Source: Anthopleura xanthogrammica (lineage: Eukaryota > Cnidaria > Anthozoa > Actiniaria > Actiniidae). Taken from it: DNA of 64,000 nucleotides. Positions 1 through 11,945 of this stretch are shown here, one piece after another (the stretch's first letter is position 1; each line of letters begins with the position of its first letter). The notes below the pieces were generated by a model. That model saw only the letters and a program-made list of their open reading frames with translations. It had not been told where the DNA came from and did no database searches. The stretch covers positions 6,544,117 through 6,608,116 of the forward strand of contig OZ025206.1 of NCBI GenBank assembly GCA_964019055.1. The letters run 5' to 3'. Both the position numbers and the translations under genes were made by a program.

Positions 1-447
1 AACTGAAGTCGGCAAATCATTTATTTTTTAATTTGCAACGGAAAGGACCAAAAACTGAACGGCCAAGTTGAAATAATCGAGCGAGTTTTCTTGTCAAAAT
101 TCGATCCCTTTTCCTCGGCGATATTGATTTTAGTCTCTTTGCTGGCTAATGTGCCTCATTGAACAACTTTGTTGTTGAATGCACTGTTAGAGGCCAAACT
201 TGCTCTTGCTCCAGGGGTAGGGTTAATTACGCACCTCCTGCACCCCTCCCCTGGATCCGCCCTTTTAGCATACTTGGCACTTGTACACTCTAATTGCTTT
301 CCATTGATCCAGTTTCAAATTTAAATGTTAAAACTATAAACTATGATTCGAATGATTATTCTTTCTCTTTGTCAGACTTGTAACCAGTTTTACAATCTCA
401 CTTAGACGTTAATTTGTTTTTTACCAAAGTGCAACTCAGCCATGAGA

Positions 448-660
448 CAGTACTTTCACTGAGTATTGATTTTACATAAAGCCGAAATAATAGGGTCATA
501 TGGTACGTAAAATATTTCTTGATTTGAGTGATGCGTCTTTAAGGGATGAAGGCTTATATTTCCAATATGTTAAGCCATGATGCTCTTGAATACTGTTTGT
601 GTGAAGCAGTTATCTTTTTTTGTATATTAAATGAAGGCCTACCTGACGTCAATTCTAAGT
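448..660. repeat. Fragment of the 7.85-kb TIR element
   Basis: This segment matches both the left half and the inner right part of the inverted-repeat element at 7854-8300. It shares the stretch around AAAATATTTCTTGATTTGA, followed by GCGTCTTTAAG and CAATATGTTAA. It also has the AATACTGTTTGTGTGAA and CCTACCTGACGTCA segments in the same order. It is an internally deleted copy without clear ends. No transposase is encoded. Confidence 0.6.
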
Positions 661-1675
661 CATTAAAACTGCGTGTCATGCAAACGGGAGGCAGCACTCA
701 AAATGCCGAACAATTTCTTCATGTTTTTCTTACGAACAGAAGTCTGATTAAAAGCCAAGACAAGCTAAGATAATCATTTCCTATACCTTGACTTTTACGG
801 TCGAGTCTGTATGTTACATCTGTCTTGGAGTCCAGTTGATATTTCAACTCTGATCTTCAAATCTTTTTATTCAAAAGAATTTACATTTGATTTCGTGATG
901 TCTTTCAAGTGTTTAAAAGCGTATTATCGCAATTTGATTCCATAATTTGTTTAAACGTTCTTGTTTTGAGTGCCCAGGGCGGATTTAAGAGTGAGTGGTG
1001 AATTAAGAGAGTGCCGTGTGATTCGTTTACGAACATAAAGATCAATTTTAGATTGCGTTTGAGGAGGGTGCTATCCACTAACTTCAAAAAAGCATTCTTC
1101 TCCCCTCCACTCCCTCTCTATACCCCAAAAAAATACACATTATAGAATACTTATGTTTTTTCATACCCAGTGCAATGTGGAAAAAAGTAGCAGGCAACCC
1201 AGAACCCCGTGTTGACGCCCATGAGCATGCGAACCTCACGCTCAAAAATCACCTTCGATCTTTGGCTTTCTGATAACAAAAGCACGTAAAACTAAAATAA
1301 AATACACAAAAACAAGGCCTTTTTGTATATATAGTGAAATAATATAAAATATTTTTATTGATAAACTTTGAAATAAATATATCTGTAGTGAGTATAGCCA
1401 GAAAACAATCAAGCAGGATGCTCGAGAACAAGGAGATTTTGAAAAAGTTTATACATGAGTGAATGAGAAAGAGAATACATATGATATAAAATTACCACAT
1501 ATTATCGCATATAATAAATGAAGACAAACCTCCAGTACAGATGAATAATGCCAAGATATTGGCCAGACGAATGTTAACTTAACTGATACAGTTTGTATAA
1601 GAATAGGACTTTTGATTAAAAATATATAGGAATCTCAAAATACAGAAATGGCTTCTTTTGTTTATATATATGGTA

Positions 1676-1677
1676 TT

Positions 1678-1765
<88 letters not shown>

Positions 1766-1785
1766 TCATTCTTTCTTTTATTCTT
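1676..1785. repeat. (TTTC)n microsatellite
   Basis: About 27 tandem copies of TTTC on the plus strand, with minor interruptions at the right end (ATTC, TTTA). Repetition keeps frames open on both strands (Lys/Glu/Arg-rich on minus, Phe/Leu/Ser-rich on plus), but there is no sign of coding use. Confidence 0.95.
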
Positions 1786-2542
1786 TCTTGCTAGGAAGAG
1801 AATTTGCATGCAAATTAAATACTGCATAATAGTGGAAGAATTGCACATCAACAGTAAGGCCAAGTATAAAGTATTTTGCATGTATCGTAAGTAAGTGTAA
1901 GTCTTTTTTGAGCTAGTCTTGTTTCTGAAAGACTTACTATTACAACTGTTACAACTAAAGCTGCAGTACTCTTTCATCAATGCAGTATTCAATATTCGAC
2001 TGATATAAAAGACAATTTTTGCCAAAAGCCGGCTGTAAAATGCAACGCAGAAAAAAAAACCTATCTAAACAAGCAAATGGGATAACATTTTCAACCGAAA
2101 AATTTAACCTTTAAATAGTTCAAAAACAGCCATAAAATATGTTTGGGAAACGATACTTTCCACTAAAGAAGCGCGTTGTCATGAAAAATCTTTCAAATAG
2201 CTAGGAATTTCAAAGTGGAGATTTTGATTTTCAAGAAATAGAACTTGGGCTTTTGTCTCAGGGTTTTGAGCAAAATAACCAAGTGATTAGAGATGATTAT
2301 TACAGATCTGATGAATTATTTTGGTGAAGGGATAATAAATACCTTGATATCAGATTTGTAGAAGAATGAATATATATATAACAATAACTCAAAGCTACCT
2401 ATCATAAAAACGTACTGTTCATATTGATAAATGTTCGGTAGCATCCATGCAGAAATATATGTACATCATCATAGCTAAACCTTTAGACTCTTGTAATATT
2501 TTTAGCAATATATAAGCTTTGTAAAAAAAATATCTATAAATT

Positions 2543-5219
2543 TCAATATGGTCGTGAGTGAAGACTTGCCTGCCATATTGATTTCGCACTCCTCGAACTA
2601 TCGGTAAAAGTGCTCAGTCCACTCATTAATGAACTTGGTTGACAATTAGCCAAAGAATTACTTAAATTGTACATTTGTTGAAGTGTAGAACTCAAATTGC
2701 TAAAGGAATTTATGTGATTTCCACTATGTGAATTTGGTGCTGGAAGACTTCCATAGCCGTTCGGGTTCTGAGCGCTGAGGTTCTTCACTCGATCTTTGAG
2801 CTCATGTTCCAAAGCCTTTTCTACAAGTTTATTCTCTCTTTTCCATCTCATGCGCCTGTTCTGGAACCATATTTTTACTTGCTTTTCAGTTAAATCTAAA
2901 GACTGTGCTATTTCGATTCTTCTGGGTCGACATAGATAGCGATTATAATGGAACTCTTTCTCCAGCTCGACTAGTTGCTTGGTTGAGTAGATTGTCCTGT
3001 TTAGCTTGTCTATGGCTGATTCCTTAGCTGGTGGTGGAGCTGGAAAAAACAGAAATTAAAACATTTAAACATGATATACTCAACTACCTAATTCCTTAAT
3101 TACTTAAGCGATAAATTCAAAGCATGTTTGTGGATATTTTTGGAGTGCAACTATACCCAAACATGAGAACGAAAGAAAAAATAAGCTCATGAATAGTTTT
3201 GTGATTCACAAACTCAGCAATGTTTTCGTTGTGCAAAAAGTTACAATGGATAAACTGTAAAAATATCTAAAGTACTGTCTCTAATAAGCTTTTATTTATG
3301 AGACTATATATGATATAATATTTAACTACATATACAGATCATTCAACAAAACACGCGACATTTTGAGCTCAGTGAAGAATGCGATTTGTATCATCTTATA
3401 ATCCTCACGTTCGCTTCACAAACAAGTATTTAAATGAAAAAAATATTTATTAAACCTTCCAAACCTATTTTTATAGTTCAGGTTTCTTTGTAGTTATAGT
3501 AAGTAAAAGAATGCGTTTTGGTATGAGTTTTACTAACATTAAAGTACATCGAACCTTTGAATAGTCGCAACGGTAAAATCTAACTTGTTCTCAATTGTAG
3601 CTTACAAATTCTCTAGTGAGCTACAAAACAAACCATTCTAAAGGGACATTAACTTTATTATTATTATAACCAAGGGGTACTCTTAAAGATAGATAGAACG
3701 TAATTTTTGAGTGAATTCTTGAGTAAGCAAAAACAAAGTTTACCGAGTATGAAAATGACTCGAGCCCAAATCAATTGACTTTTTTCATATGGCACCCAAT
3801 TTGATTATAATTTGGCATTTCTTTTGAAAATTAACGTGTCTGTAATTCAACAGTTCTATATTTTGTTAAACTTTAAGATTTGAGATCTTAAAAACGGAGG
3901 TAGCGGAAAGAATGAATCGAAGACTACAATCATGCACAACTGTGAACGAGGACTCTAACTAAGCCTGTACGGGTCGTTGTGTAAAGGAACGCAATGCTTA
4001 ATGTCAACCAAAAACAAAGAAAATATATATATATATATATATATAAACCTATTTGTAAGCGTAGAATTAGAAACAACCTTTCGATGCTGTTTTTAATGGT
4101 TAAATGTACAAATTTTAAGCTTATTGTGAAGAAAAAGGATTCAAAATGAAGCGTAATCCAATTTCAAGTAGTTTCAAAGAGGTTGCCTTGCGAGCTACCC
4201 AGCTAACTAGAACTTTCAAATGAGCATCAAAAAAGCTAGAAAAAGCTGAATAATCATTAGTTACCTAGAATAAGAGTACAGTAAGTATTCTTTAGCAGTA
4301 AACAGTAAAAAAGGTTAAATTCGAAGCGAAAAACTAGTTTTAACAAAAGATTCTTAGCATACACTGTTTCGATATGAATGTATGGCTTTTCAGAAACGAT
4401 GTTAGCATTTTGATGACCAGGATAAAAGAACAAAATTATCTAACTTTGATAATAGATACATAAGGGATTTACAGAATATTGAGCTTTTATTTTACAGGTA
4501 ATATTTAGACTTACTGGCAAATCCTAAGGCGCCACTATAGTCGGTCTAAAGAGGATTACAACACATTTTGGTCATGGCGCCCTAACGCATTAGTTACTCA
4601 ATGGCGCCAACGACGTGTTTTGTCTTGATATTTCCAAACACCAGCCCAAAACCTCAGCTTCTTGGAATAAAATCCTCGAAGAACTAGAAGTTGTTTCTTT
4701 GGATGGAGTTTAAAATTGTCTTGTACGATGGAAGAAAGTACTTAGAGAGAGCAAAGTATACTGACGAAGAAGCCGAAGTGCGGAGACGAATTGGCTGACA
4801 CCTTCCTTTCGGAAAACTATTTGTGTGAACAGCCTTTGTTAATATCTAAGTCCTAAGCAAATGAAGCCAAAAAGACTGATCTTGGAATATTCATTAGGGT
4901 TTTTCTAGAACTAAAATGCTTCATAAACTAAATTTTGAAGTGTTGTTATGGAACGAGGGGAAACCACATCACGTACAAAACTGTCCCCACCCACTGAAGA
5001 AATTCAAAGGTAGCGTTCCAGTAAAGGAACAGCTAACCTCAAATTAGCATTAGGTTGACTTAGTTTAACAGTTCTCGTACCTTTAGCTCTATATTCAGTC
5101 ATCCATGGATATATCGTTTCTTTACTCGTTTCTTTTTCAACGTCCTCTGCGTTTTTTGAGTTGTTTGATACCGGGGTCAGAGATTGTCTCGATGGGACAG
5201 TTCCACTGTTTTTTTCCAT
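2543..5219 (-). CDS. Hox gene A: anterior-type (Hox2/3-like) homeodomain protein
   Basis: Two-exon Hox transcription factor gene. Exon 1 is 5219-5081 and exon 2 is 3039-2543, giving 211 residues. The donor (AAAG|GTACGAG) leaves one codon base, and the acceptor (TTTTTTCCAG|CT) supplies the other two, creating Ala47. YPWM is at residues 37-40, followed by a short linker and the homeodomain at about 57-116. Helix 2 reads [10 protein letters not shown], typical of Hox2/Hox3 and Gsx families, and helix 3 reads [15 protein letters not shown] with Gln50, Asn51 and Arg55. A 95-residue Ser/Asn/Leu-rich tail follows. I start at the first ATG in the open frame; the frame stays open 36 bases further upstream to an in-frame TAG, with possible acceptors there, so a further 5' exon is possible. 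The homeodomain shares about 38 of 60 residues with gene C. The gene points away from genes B-D. In cnidarian terms it could be a HoxB/Anthox6a-like or divergent Anthox7/8-like gene; orthology is unresolved. A nuclear, sequence-specific DNA-binding role is inferred from the family. Confidence 0.93.
4024..4045. repeat. (AT)n dinucleotide in gene A intron
   Basis: A run of about eleven AT dinucleotides inside the 2.04-kb intron of gene A. Otherwise the intron is AT-rich and shows no open frame of note. It also contains a repeat shared with 7.1 kb (4530-4665). Confidence 0.85.
4530..4665. repeat. Interspersed repeat shared with 7.09-7.20 kb
   Basis: The segment carrying GGCGCCAACG then GTTTTGTCTTGA and a run ending ACACCA is repeated, with substitutions, at 7100-7200. 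The preceding CGCATTAGTTACT has a counterpart, CGCATATTAGTTGCT. Two diverged copies of an unidentified interspersed repeat; ends are not defined. Confidence 0.45.
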
Positions 5220-5414
5220 GTCAAACGTGTTGTTGCCCAGCGTGCAGCTCACTAAACGTTTCGAACTGTCCTTCTAAGAATGAATTGACGAGGTTCTGAC
5301 CTTTCTAATGTTTTTTAGTGTGTACTCACAACGTGGCTTACCTTATGCGAAGAGGTCAAGTTTTGGCAGAATACAACTAGTCAAAAACTGATGATGCATT
5401 ATGATATATTAGTC

Positions 5415-5445
5415 CGGGTCATGTGACCTCGGCAACGACCAATCA
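5415..5445 (-). promoter_or_regulatory. Gene A promoter module: inverted CCAAT plus E-box
   Basis: Read on the minus strand, ATTGGTC (5443 downward) is followed about 18 bases later by CACATGACC. This lies about 220 bases upstream of the gene A ATG. The same arrangement occurs upstream of genes C and D. ATTGG is the reverse of the CCAAT box (NF-Y type) and CACATG is an E-box. Function is inferred from the shared layout. Confidence 0.5.
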
Positions 5446-7089
5446 GAATGCACCTAGGGTCAGTGATCTTGGATAAGAGTGGTCGGTTTGAGTAATGAGA
5501 TATATCTTGTCATGTATCTGTCTTTAGATCATTTATCATTGGTAAATAGGGTCTGTCTTCAAATGCTCAGTAAAATCCTTAAGTAAGATCAACAATTTGA
5601 AGCTTTTTTCTTAAATGTTGTTGTGTTTTCAAGTAGCTCACTAAACTATTCAGATTGTACTTTGTATGGAATAGTTGAACTCGTCACACCCCCTACGCAA
5701 CCCAGGGTCTCTAGTACAATCCTCACCTCTTTGTACTTTCGTTCAAAATGAAATTTGAGAGTTCCTACTACTTTTGAAAAAGAATCTAGCAAAACTACAA
5801 AATCTGCCGCCAAACGAACTTGAGTGCTACAGAATCCTTAACTCAAAGTCCACTCAACAAATTTGCTTTCGTTAATAACTAAATAACCTTAAGCACAGCA
5901 ATATTACCTTATTGTTTTTGAGGGAAGCCACGTACGAGAAACACAATAAAACAGCCGTGTTCCTAATTAAATAAAAACTCGATGGTTCAAAGGGTATGTT
6001 TTAGAAGTTCATCGATCAAGCTGTCAGGATTTGGGACTGGATGGCTGCGATAGTCCTATAGTAGGATACTCAGATATCAATGATGCAAAATATAAACCAT
6101 ACTTAACCTCGAATAGATTCCTCACTCGAGACGAAAAAGACTCAAAGTCGAGAAAATATCGCGATTTTTGAATGAGGTGACGTCTGCGCAATGATGGTAG
6201 AGAATCTATTATAAAGGTCGCAAAGTTACGCGGCCCACCCACCCACCAACCAAATACCAATGCGGTACGTACGAATACCAAAGACCTTAGTAACAGATTT
6301 CTGCCAACATGGCTTCCCGGTGAGCTAGAGAAAAGAGTACAAATTTTAATTTTACAAAAATCATAGTTCCATGATTTTTCTGATTTGCTTGTTGGTTTTT
6401 ACAAAAATGGAAAATAGTTTCAAAGTGCTTTCCCACCCAAGCCATGCCAGGTATAAATGTTTTATTTGAATTCCGTCTACTGACAAAAAGTTTCCTGCAT
6501 GTGTTGCCTGTTTAAAAAAAAAAAACAGACTTAATTCACCAAAATTATCTAATTTTATTTGACGTGATCCTTAGTGGTTTTAATAGTAAAATATATAGGT
6601 GCAGCCACAATACAATTAAACAACCTCACTTCCTTTTCAACGAAACAAAATCTCAAATACAAAGATACATCAGAAGATACATGAAGATAGGAATCTGATA
6701 ATGACAAGGCCCAGATCTTAATTAAAATTCTCAAAACCTCGACTAAATTGTCAAACGAAGGGAGTGGGATACTGTGATTTTTCAGTTTAGATTTTAATTC
6801 TAATTTCTATTTCATTGGTCAGTTGTAATTTCGGTACATAAATAAAATTACAGTTTTCTTAGAAATGCATTCCTATGTAATCCGTTTCTTTTCGTTCTTC
6901 AGAGGAAGGATATTCAACCGTAAAGTCAATGTTGATTTGTGTCGGATTGTTGGTGGTTTTTAGCAGCTGATCCATCAGTGTCGAGTACATAGTGGCTTGT
7001 ACAGGAATATACAGCCATGTACTTCAAGACTGATACCGGATCGCGATCAACAGATAAGCCTGCATAGTATAGTTCCTTGGGACAACCCT

Positions 7090-7210
7090 CGAACTGAGCT
7101 AGGCGAGTGACGCATATTAGTTGCTTAGTGGCGCCAACGGGCGTTTTTTGTCTTGAGTTTTTCACACACCAACAGAAAAACAGAAAATCTCTTCTTGAAC
7201 ACCCACAAAG
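7090..7210. repeat. Second copy of interspersed repeat (see 4530-4665)
   Basis: Shares GGCGCCAACG followed by CGTTTTTTGTCTTGA and a CACACACCAACA segment with the copy in the gene A intron. Identity is partial and the ends are unclear. Confidence 0.4.
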
Positions 7211-7853
7211 AGCAGTTTGCAAACGTCAATTTTCATTCGTTTTGATCACACACTGTTCCATATTATGCTGCAACTGACTTGTTCCCTCTTTTCCACGTAC
7301 ATTACTGAATGCTCCATGTACCCTGTTTAAACAACAACCGTGCTAGCCGATATACTATATAGTTCATTTACGACTAGCCCAAGGTTAAGCAAGGTTCTCT
7401 GTGTACCTGATACCGACAAAGGAATGTATGTATTGTGAAAATTTCAGGGAGAGCTGAACGCGTAAAATGACTAAAAGTCGTCGGATTAATTGACTCCGAA
7501 TCGAGTGCAGAGACAAAGTACTGAACCAACAACACTGTTGCAAAAATTGGTAAGCTAATTGCAAAAATTACTTTATGTATGCAATTCCGCATACGCTTCT
7601 TTGAGTAATGCCAATACAGCCAATACTTTGCTTGGGCTTCCTGTGATTTATCGATTAGACAGTGAACTACTACTGACGTCATTGAAAGCAGACAAAAAGA
7701 ATGTGCACTAGTTTCCAAGCATAACAGTTCGCATCCTAGTCAATCCACCAATTCTTGGCTAATTAATTAATCTTAATTATTTTGCCAAATATTCCAAATA
7801 TTCCAGTATAATATCTACTCTTATAATTAATTCAAACAAATACCATTAACATA

Positions 7854-8300
7854 TCACCCCTGATACAATACTTTCATTACTGATTCTACATGAAGTAAAT
7901 AGTTATATGCTAAAATATTTCTTGATTTGAATGTTGCGTCTTTAAGTTATGAAGGTGTACACTTTCAATATGTTAATGACTGTGATGTCAGGTTAGGTAT
8001 TTGAGTATATTTGTTGTAATTAGTAATGCTACATGCTGGTTGTTATGGGGGAAAAACACATTCAAAATAACGTTTATGTAAACCATGCATGAGTAAATAA
8101 TGGTGCTTTTTAAATACTGTTTGTGTGAACCAGTTCAGTTTTGTATATTTAATGAAGCCTTACCTGACGTCACAGTTATTAACATATTGGAAGTATAAAC
8201 CCTTATAACTTAAAGACGCATCACTCAAATTAAGAAATATTTTACCACTCAACTATTTAATTCTTGAGAATCAGTATTGAAAGTATTGTATCAGGGGTGA
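7854..8300. mobile_element. Nonautonomous DNA element with ~150-bp terminal inverted repeats
   Basis: The left end begins TCACCCCTGATACAATACTT and the right end is its reverse complement, ending ...GGGGTGA. The inverted arms continue for roughly 150 bases with substitutions and share AAAATATTTCTT, GCGTCTTTAAG and CAATATGTTAAT. There is no transposase. The right end abuts a SINE-like tail. A deleted relative lies at 448-660. Superfamily not assigned; a target duplication is not obvious. Confidence 0.75.
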
Positions 8301-8400
8301 GTTAGCCCTACCCTGACTTAAATCAGCCCACAGAGGTTGTTTCAGGGTTCAATCTGTGAGTTAGCCGTGACTGAGATCAGCCCAGAGGTTGTTTCAGGTA
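8298..8400 (+). repeat. SINE-like tail fragment, internally duplicated
   Basis: Two imperfect copies of a unit containing GAGTTAGCC, a CCTGACTT/GACTGAGATCAG segment and GAGGTTGTTTCAGG. The unit matches the 3' parts of the SINE-like copies near 49.2 kb (gtcgtgccctaag) and 58.6 kb (GAGTTAGCCGTGCCCTGACT). The duplicate starts at about 8357. Confidence 0.55.
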
Positions 8401-10449
8401 TCGATAAAGTTTTTTTTGTACTAGTAAATATCCGGCATGTTCTAGTAGTGGGCTAGGCTCGACCTCCCTGCTGATTGTCTAGCCTCTATTAGCCTGCTAA
8501 GCCAGTAATCTCTATTATAATTGTTAAGCGGTTTAATTCAGTGATTAATCTAAATGCCGTCCACAGGACTCTTAGTACACTAAGGCTTTACAGATGGCAA
8601 GTAAGGGTGATTTAAATGAAACAGAGAAATAAATCGTCGACAAATAAATCTAAAGCGGATTAAAGACAAAAGAAAATACATCTTTTTGCTATTTGTGTAC
8701 TCAAAAAAGGATGTTTACAATCGAGGGTACAATTGAAAGAAAATATAGCATATTTATAGCTTCGTGATAGAGTTTACTATGAACAAAATGGCGGACTATA
8801 TTACACTGACATTCTGCATTGTGATTGGCTACGCAACTATTGAGTCGTAGTCCACTAGAGTGAAAAAATCAAACACTATTTTTTAACTAATATTGTGGAG
8901 GTTCTGTATATTTTCATTCGCTCTCCCGACTATTATATTTTCTTGTACTATAATCATCATTAAGCTCTTTTCCTCATGAATTATGAGTCATTCATTAACC
9001 CATCATTATTAACCTCGTGCGTTAATCACTCGTATTCGCCTCCGCGATACATGAACAGCAGGTTTCGGATACAACAGAACACAGTACTTAATCCAATCTT
9101 TTGCTCAAAATGAAAACTTTTCAGTGTTGTGTAAAATCCTTTACTGTTCAGAATGGTATCGGATACATGTATATCGCATTTCAAACTCCACTCCCTTCAC
9201 TCCCATGCAGCGCGTCTTTCCGAGAAAGCAAGAAACCTCAACTCGATAGTTTGCACGGAAAATATAGACTGAGAATGCACTAGCTGGGATATTTCATTTC
9301 ATAAATTTATTTTGGTATTTTAGGTTTGTATCTCTGTAATTACGCTATCTATTTATTTATTCAAATACATATTTTAATTAACGAGTGATCAGGACGCGCC
9401 AGACACAAAGTCTCCGTTAGTCTACGACAAATATTTGACCAGGTATTTAATAGGATTTGCTAAAATACAATAAGGATTTAATTGCTACTGATGCTTCTAA
9501 AAACAATTTGATCGATTCGATTACTGTTCTTGATTACTGGCATTAGTCTTTATATAGATACTCGTGTCTAACTTGCTATATTTCGAGCTGATTTATGCGG
9601 GTATCCCGCGCGCTTCTCGCCGGTAGCGTCCTCAAAATTGATGGCGCTGAACTGTCTGCACTCTTAAGACATTTTTATTGAAAAAGCAACACCTTTGGCT
9701 CAATATAAACCGATTTTCACACTACCAAGTAAAAGCTAGGCTTGGCGTACCGTCCAGTCTGGAGCCAGTCGAGCTGGACACAATTATAATCCTGTGACTA
9801 CGTCTATCCGGTGCAAACAGTGTCAATGAAACCCTGTACAACGCTTCCGTTAGTCTTGTTGGGGCTGTTTATAAACAAGCATTACATCAGTTGCCAACAC
9901 CATCAATGTAAGCACCTTCGTATACTAGAAACGTTTATGTAATCAGATTTATTAGTTCTAAGGTAAGGAGAGTGAGCGGAGAGATTTTCAACACTCGAAG
10001 TTAAAATTCGTATCTCCAAGCCAAGCGTCCATGTCGCATTTTTGAAATAAAGAAATATAGGTATTTCATTTATAATCATATAATAAATTAAGATATATCG
10101 CAGTTTCACTGAATAAATGTTCAACTCCTTAGGTTTTTCCTATAAAACCCCTTCGTTAATATAGTTCAAGTTTATTAGAGTAACGTTAATTACACTACGA
10201 GGCTAGTTTATGTTTACATATACAGTAGTTGTATGAAACAGTTTCCTTGCTAGCAGAGTCCTGTTTTCTAACCCTGTTGAAGTAATTCGAAACATACTTC
10301 CTCCATTCTACTCATCAGTGTTAAAGTTTCCGCGATAACAAAAGTTCTAGTCAGCTTTCCCTAGAGGCTAGCAAAGTCCCATTATAATTGACATCAGTAC
10401 CGGGTGAAGATTTTACCTTCCTCCCTCCACAGGGCCGGCCAAAAATATT

Positions 10450-10500
10450 GGGGGGGAGGGGGGGGAGGGGGGAGGGGGGGGGGGGGGGGAGGGAGGTAGG
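10450..10500. repeat. Poly-G tract with A interruptions
   Basis: About 50 bases made almost entirely of G on the plus strand, broken by single A residues. There are many runs of four or more G, so it has strong potential to form G-quadruplexes. Confidence 0.9.
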
Positions 10501-11835
10501 GCCTAGGTCAAAAGTATTGGGGGTATTATATTCTAAAACGCCTTATGTAGTAGTAACATTTTTTAAAGCTAAACACCAGAGGAGGATCCAGTACTATCCC
10601 AAGTGTCTTTGCGTGGTTTTTATAGTTTTCTTTGGTTTCAACCCCAGTTTGTATGCATCTTTTTTGTGATGATACTTCTAGTAATAATAATACTAATACT
10701 AAAAAGTGTTGCTTTAGCATTTGATGAAGACATGTTCGACTAATTTGGCAAATAAAAGTAGCCAGCTGTAGGATCTGTGCTGATTCTAAATTACTACAAA
10801 TTGCTCCAGTATTTTGACGAGTATCTCTAAATTAATTTCTTGAAGAATCAGTTTAGAAAATATATATCACTAAAAGGTGACATACACTCTACTTAAGCGA
10901 AATTGATTTTTCAATTTCGAAAATATTCATTTCAGGTATTTAAATGGGAAAAATGTTATATCTCAGTCGCAATGCATGATGGGATAGTTAAACACCATAT
11001 CGTATGACAACTACAGCTCAAGGCTCGCTTCCATCAATGTAAGCCGGCGTGCTCTAGGAACGCTATGAAATAACTGTTATAAATCAATCTCGCGTTTTGA
11101 TTGGTTTGCAGCGCGTGCGGAGCACACAGCTGAGCACGGCGCGCACTTTGTATTGCGTCATTCGTATCCAAAGTAACGATTATTGTAAATCGTGTTTTAT
11201 CAAGAGAGCATAAATATGAGCTAGAAAAACGTATAGTTTAAGTTCAAAAGTGCGCAGCTACCAAAGCTAGCGTGGAAGTGTGTGTATCCGGGAACCCTGT
11301 GGATTTGTGTTCGTCCCGACATAATTCTTACGGGAGCCCTGTGGTTTTGTAATCTTCTTATCTATTATAGAACAGATTCATGAAAAAGTTTTTAAACCAC
11401 AATATAAGCCTATATAAGCATGATGACGTTTTTTTTCGCCTACATTTCCAGAATCCTTTTCGGTAGCATTTTCTGTTGTGCTAATTTTCACTATTGTCTT
11501 TGTCGCGGTGACAAAATGTGCGATTTCCCGCGCGCACGCGTGTAATAGGGAAGCGAATATTGTATTGAGAAATATATAGTCAAAAAAGTAATTTTTATTC
11601 GTCTTACGCATGTCAATTTTTGTCTAAAGTGCCAAAAATATTTACGCTTACCGCTTTTTCTATGAGTAAAATCTTTTTTCAAAATTTGTCAAAAAAAATG
11701 TTTTTTATATGTACTCGTAAATTCAAAAAAGAAAACAAGAAAGAAAGAAAGAAAATAATTAAATAAATAAACAGATAAAGATTCCCGTTTAAAACTTGAG
11801 AGTTGTACATGTATCCTGTTATTTTTCAATTAAAA

Positions 11836-11945
11836 CGATTTGGAGGACAAAACAATATAATTCTAATCTCCTTGCATGAGAATTGAAATTGTATTGTTAT
11901 GCCTCCAAATGGAACTGCTTTGGGAATGAATGCGAGGGGTGACCG
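11836..11945. mobile_element. Decayed copy of the AGACCCCTTGC MITE family
   Basis: Contains the family core TTGGAGGACAAAACAATA and its inverted counterpart TATTGTTATGCCTCCAAAT, separated by CTAATCTCC and GAGAATTGAAATT, as in the better copies at 32066, 34628 and 45541. The outer AGACCCCTTGC ends are not recognisable. Confidence 0.55.

Larger units (their letters stand above)
1..2542. other. Left-flank noncoding region
   Basis: I see no supported gene here. Short open frames exist but lack recognisable domains or convincing splice signals. The stretch contains a fragment of a terminal-inverted-repeat element (about 448-660), a TTTC microsatellite (about 1676-1785) and AT-rich unique-looking DNA. 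The last 500 bases probably include the 3' untranslated region of the minus-strand Hox gene that ends at 2543. No clear minus-strand AATAAA lies close to that stop; the nearest candidate (TTTATT on the plus strand near 1777) sits inside the microsatellite, so I do not call it. Confidence 0.5.
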
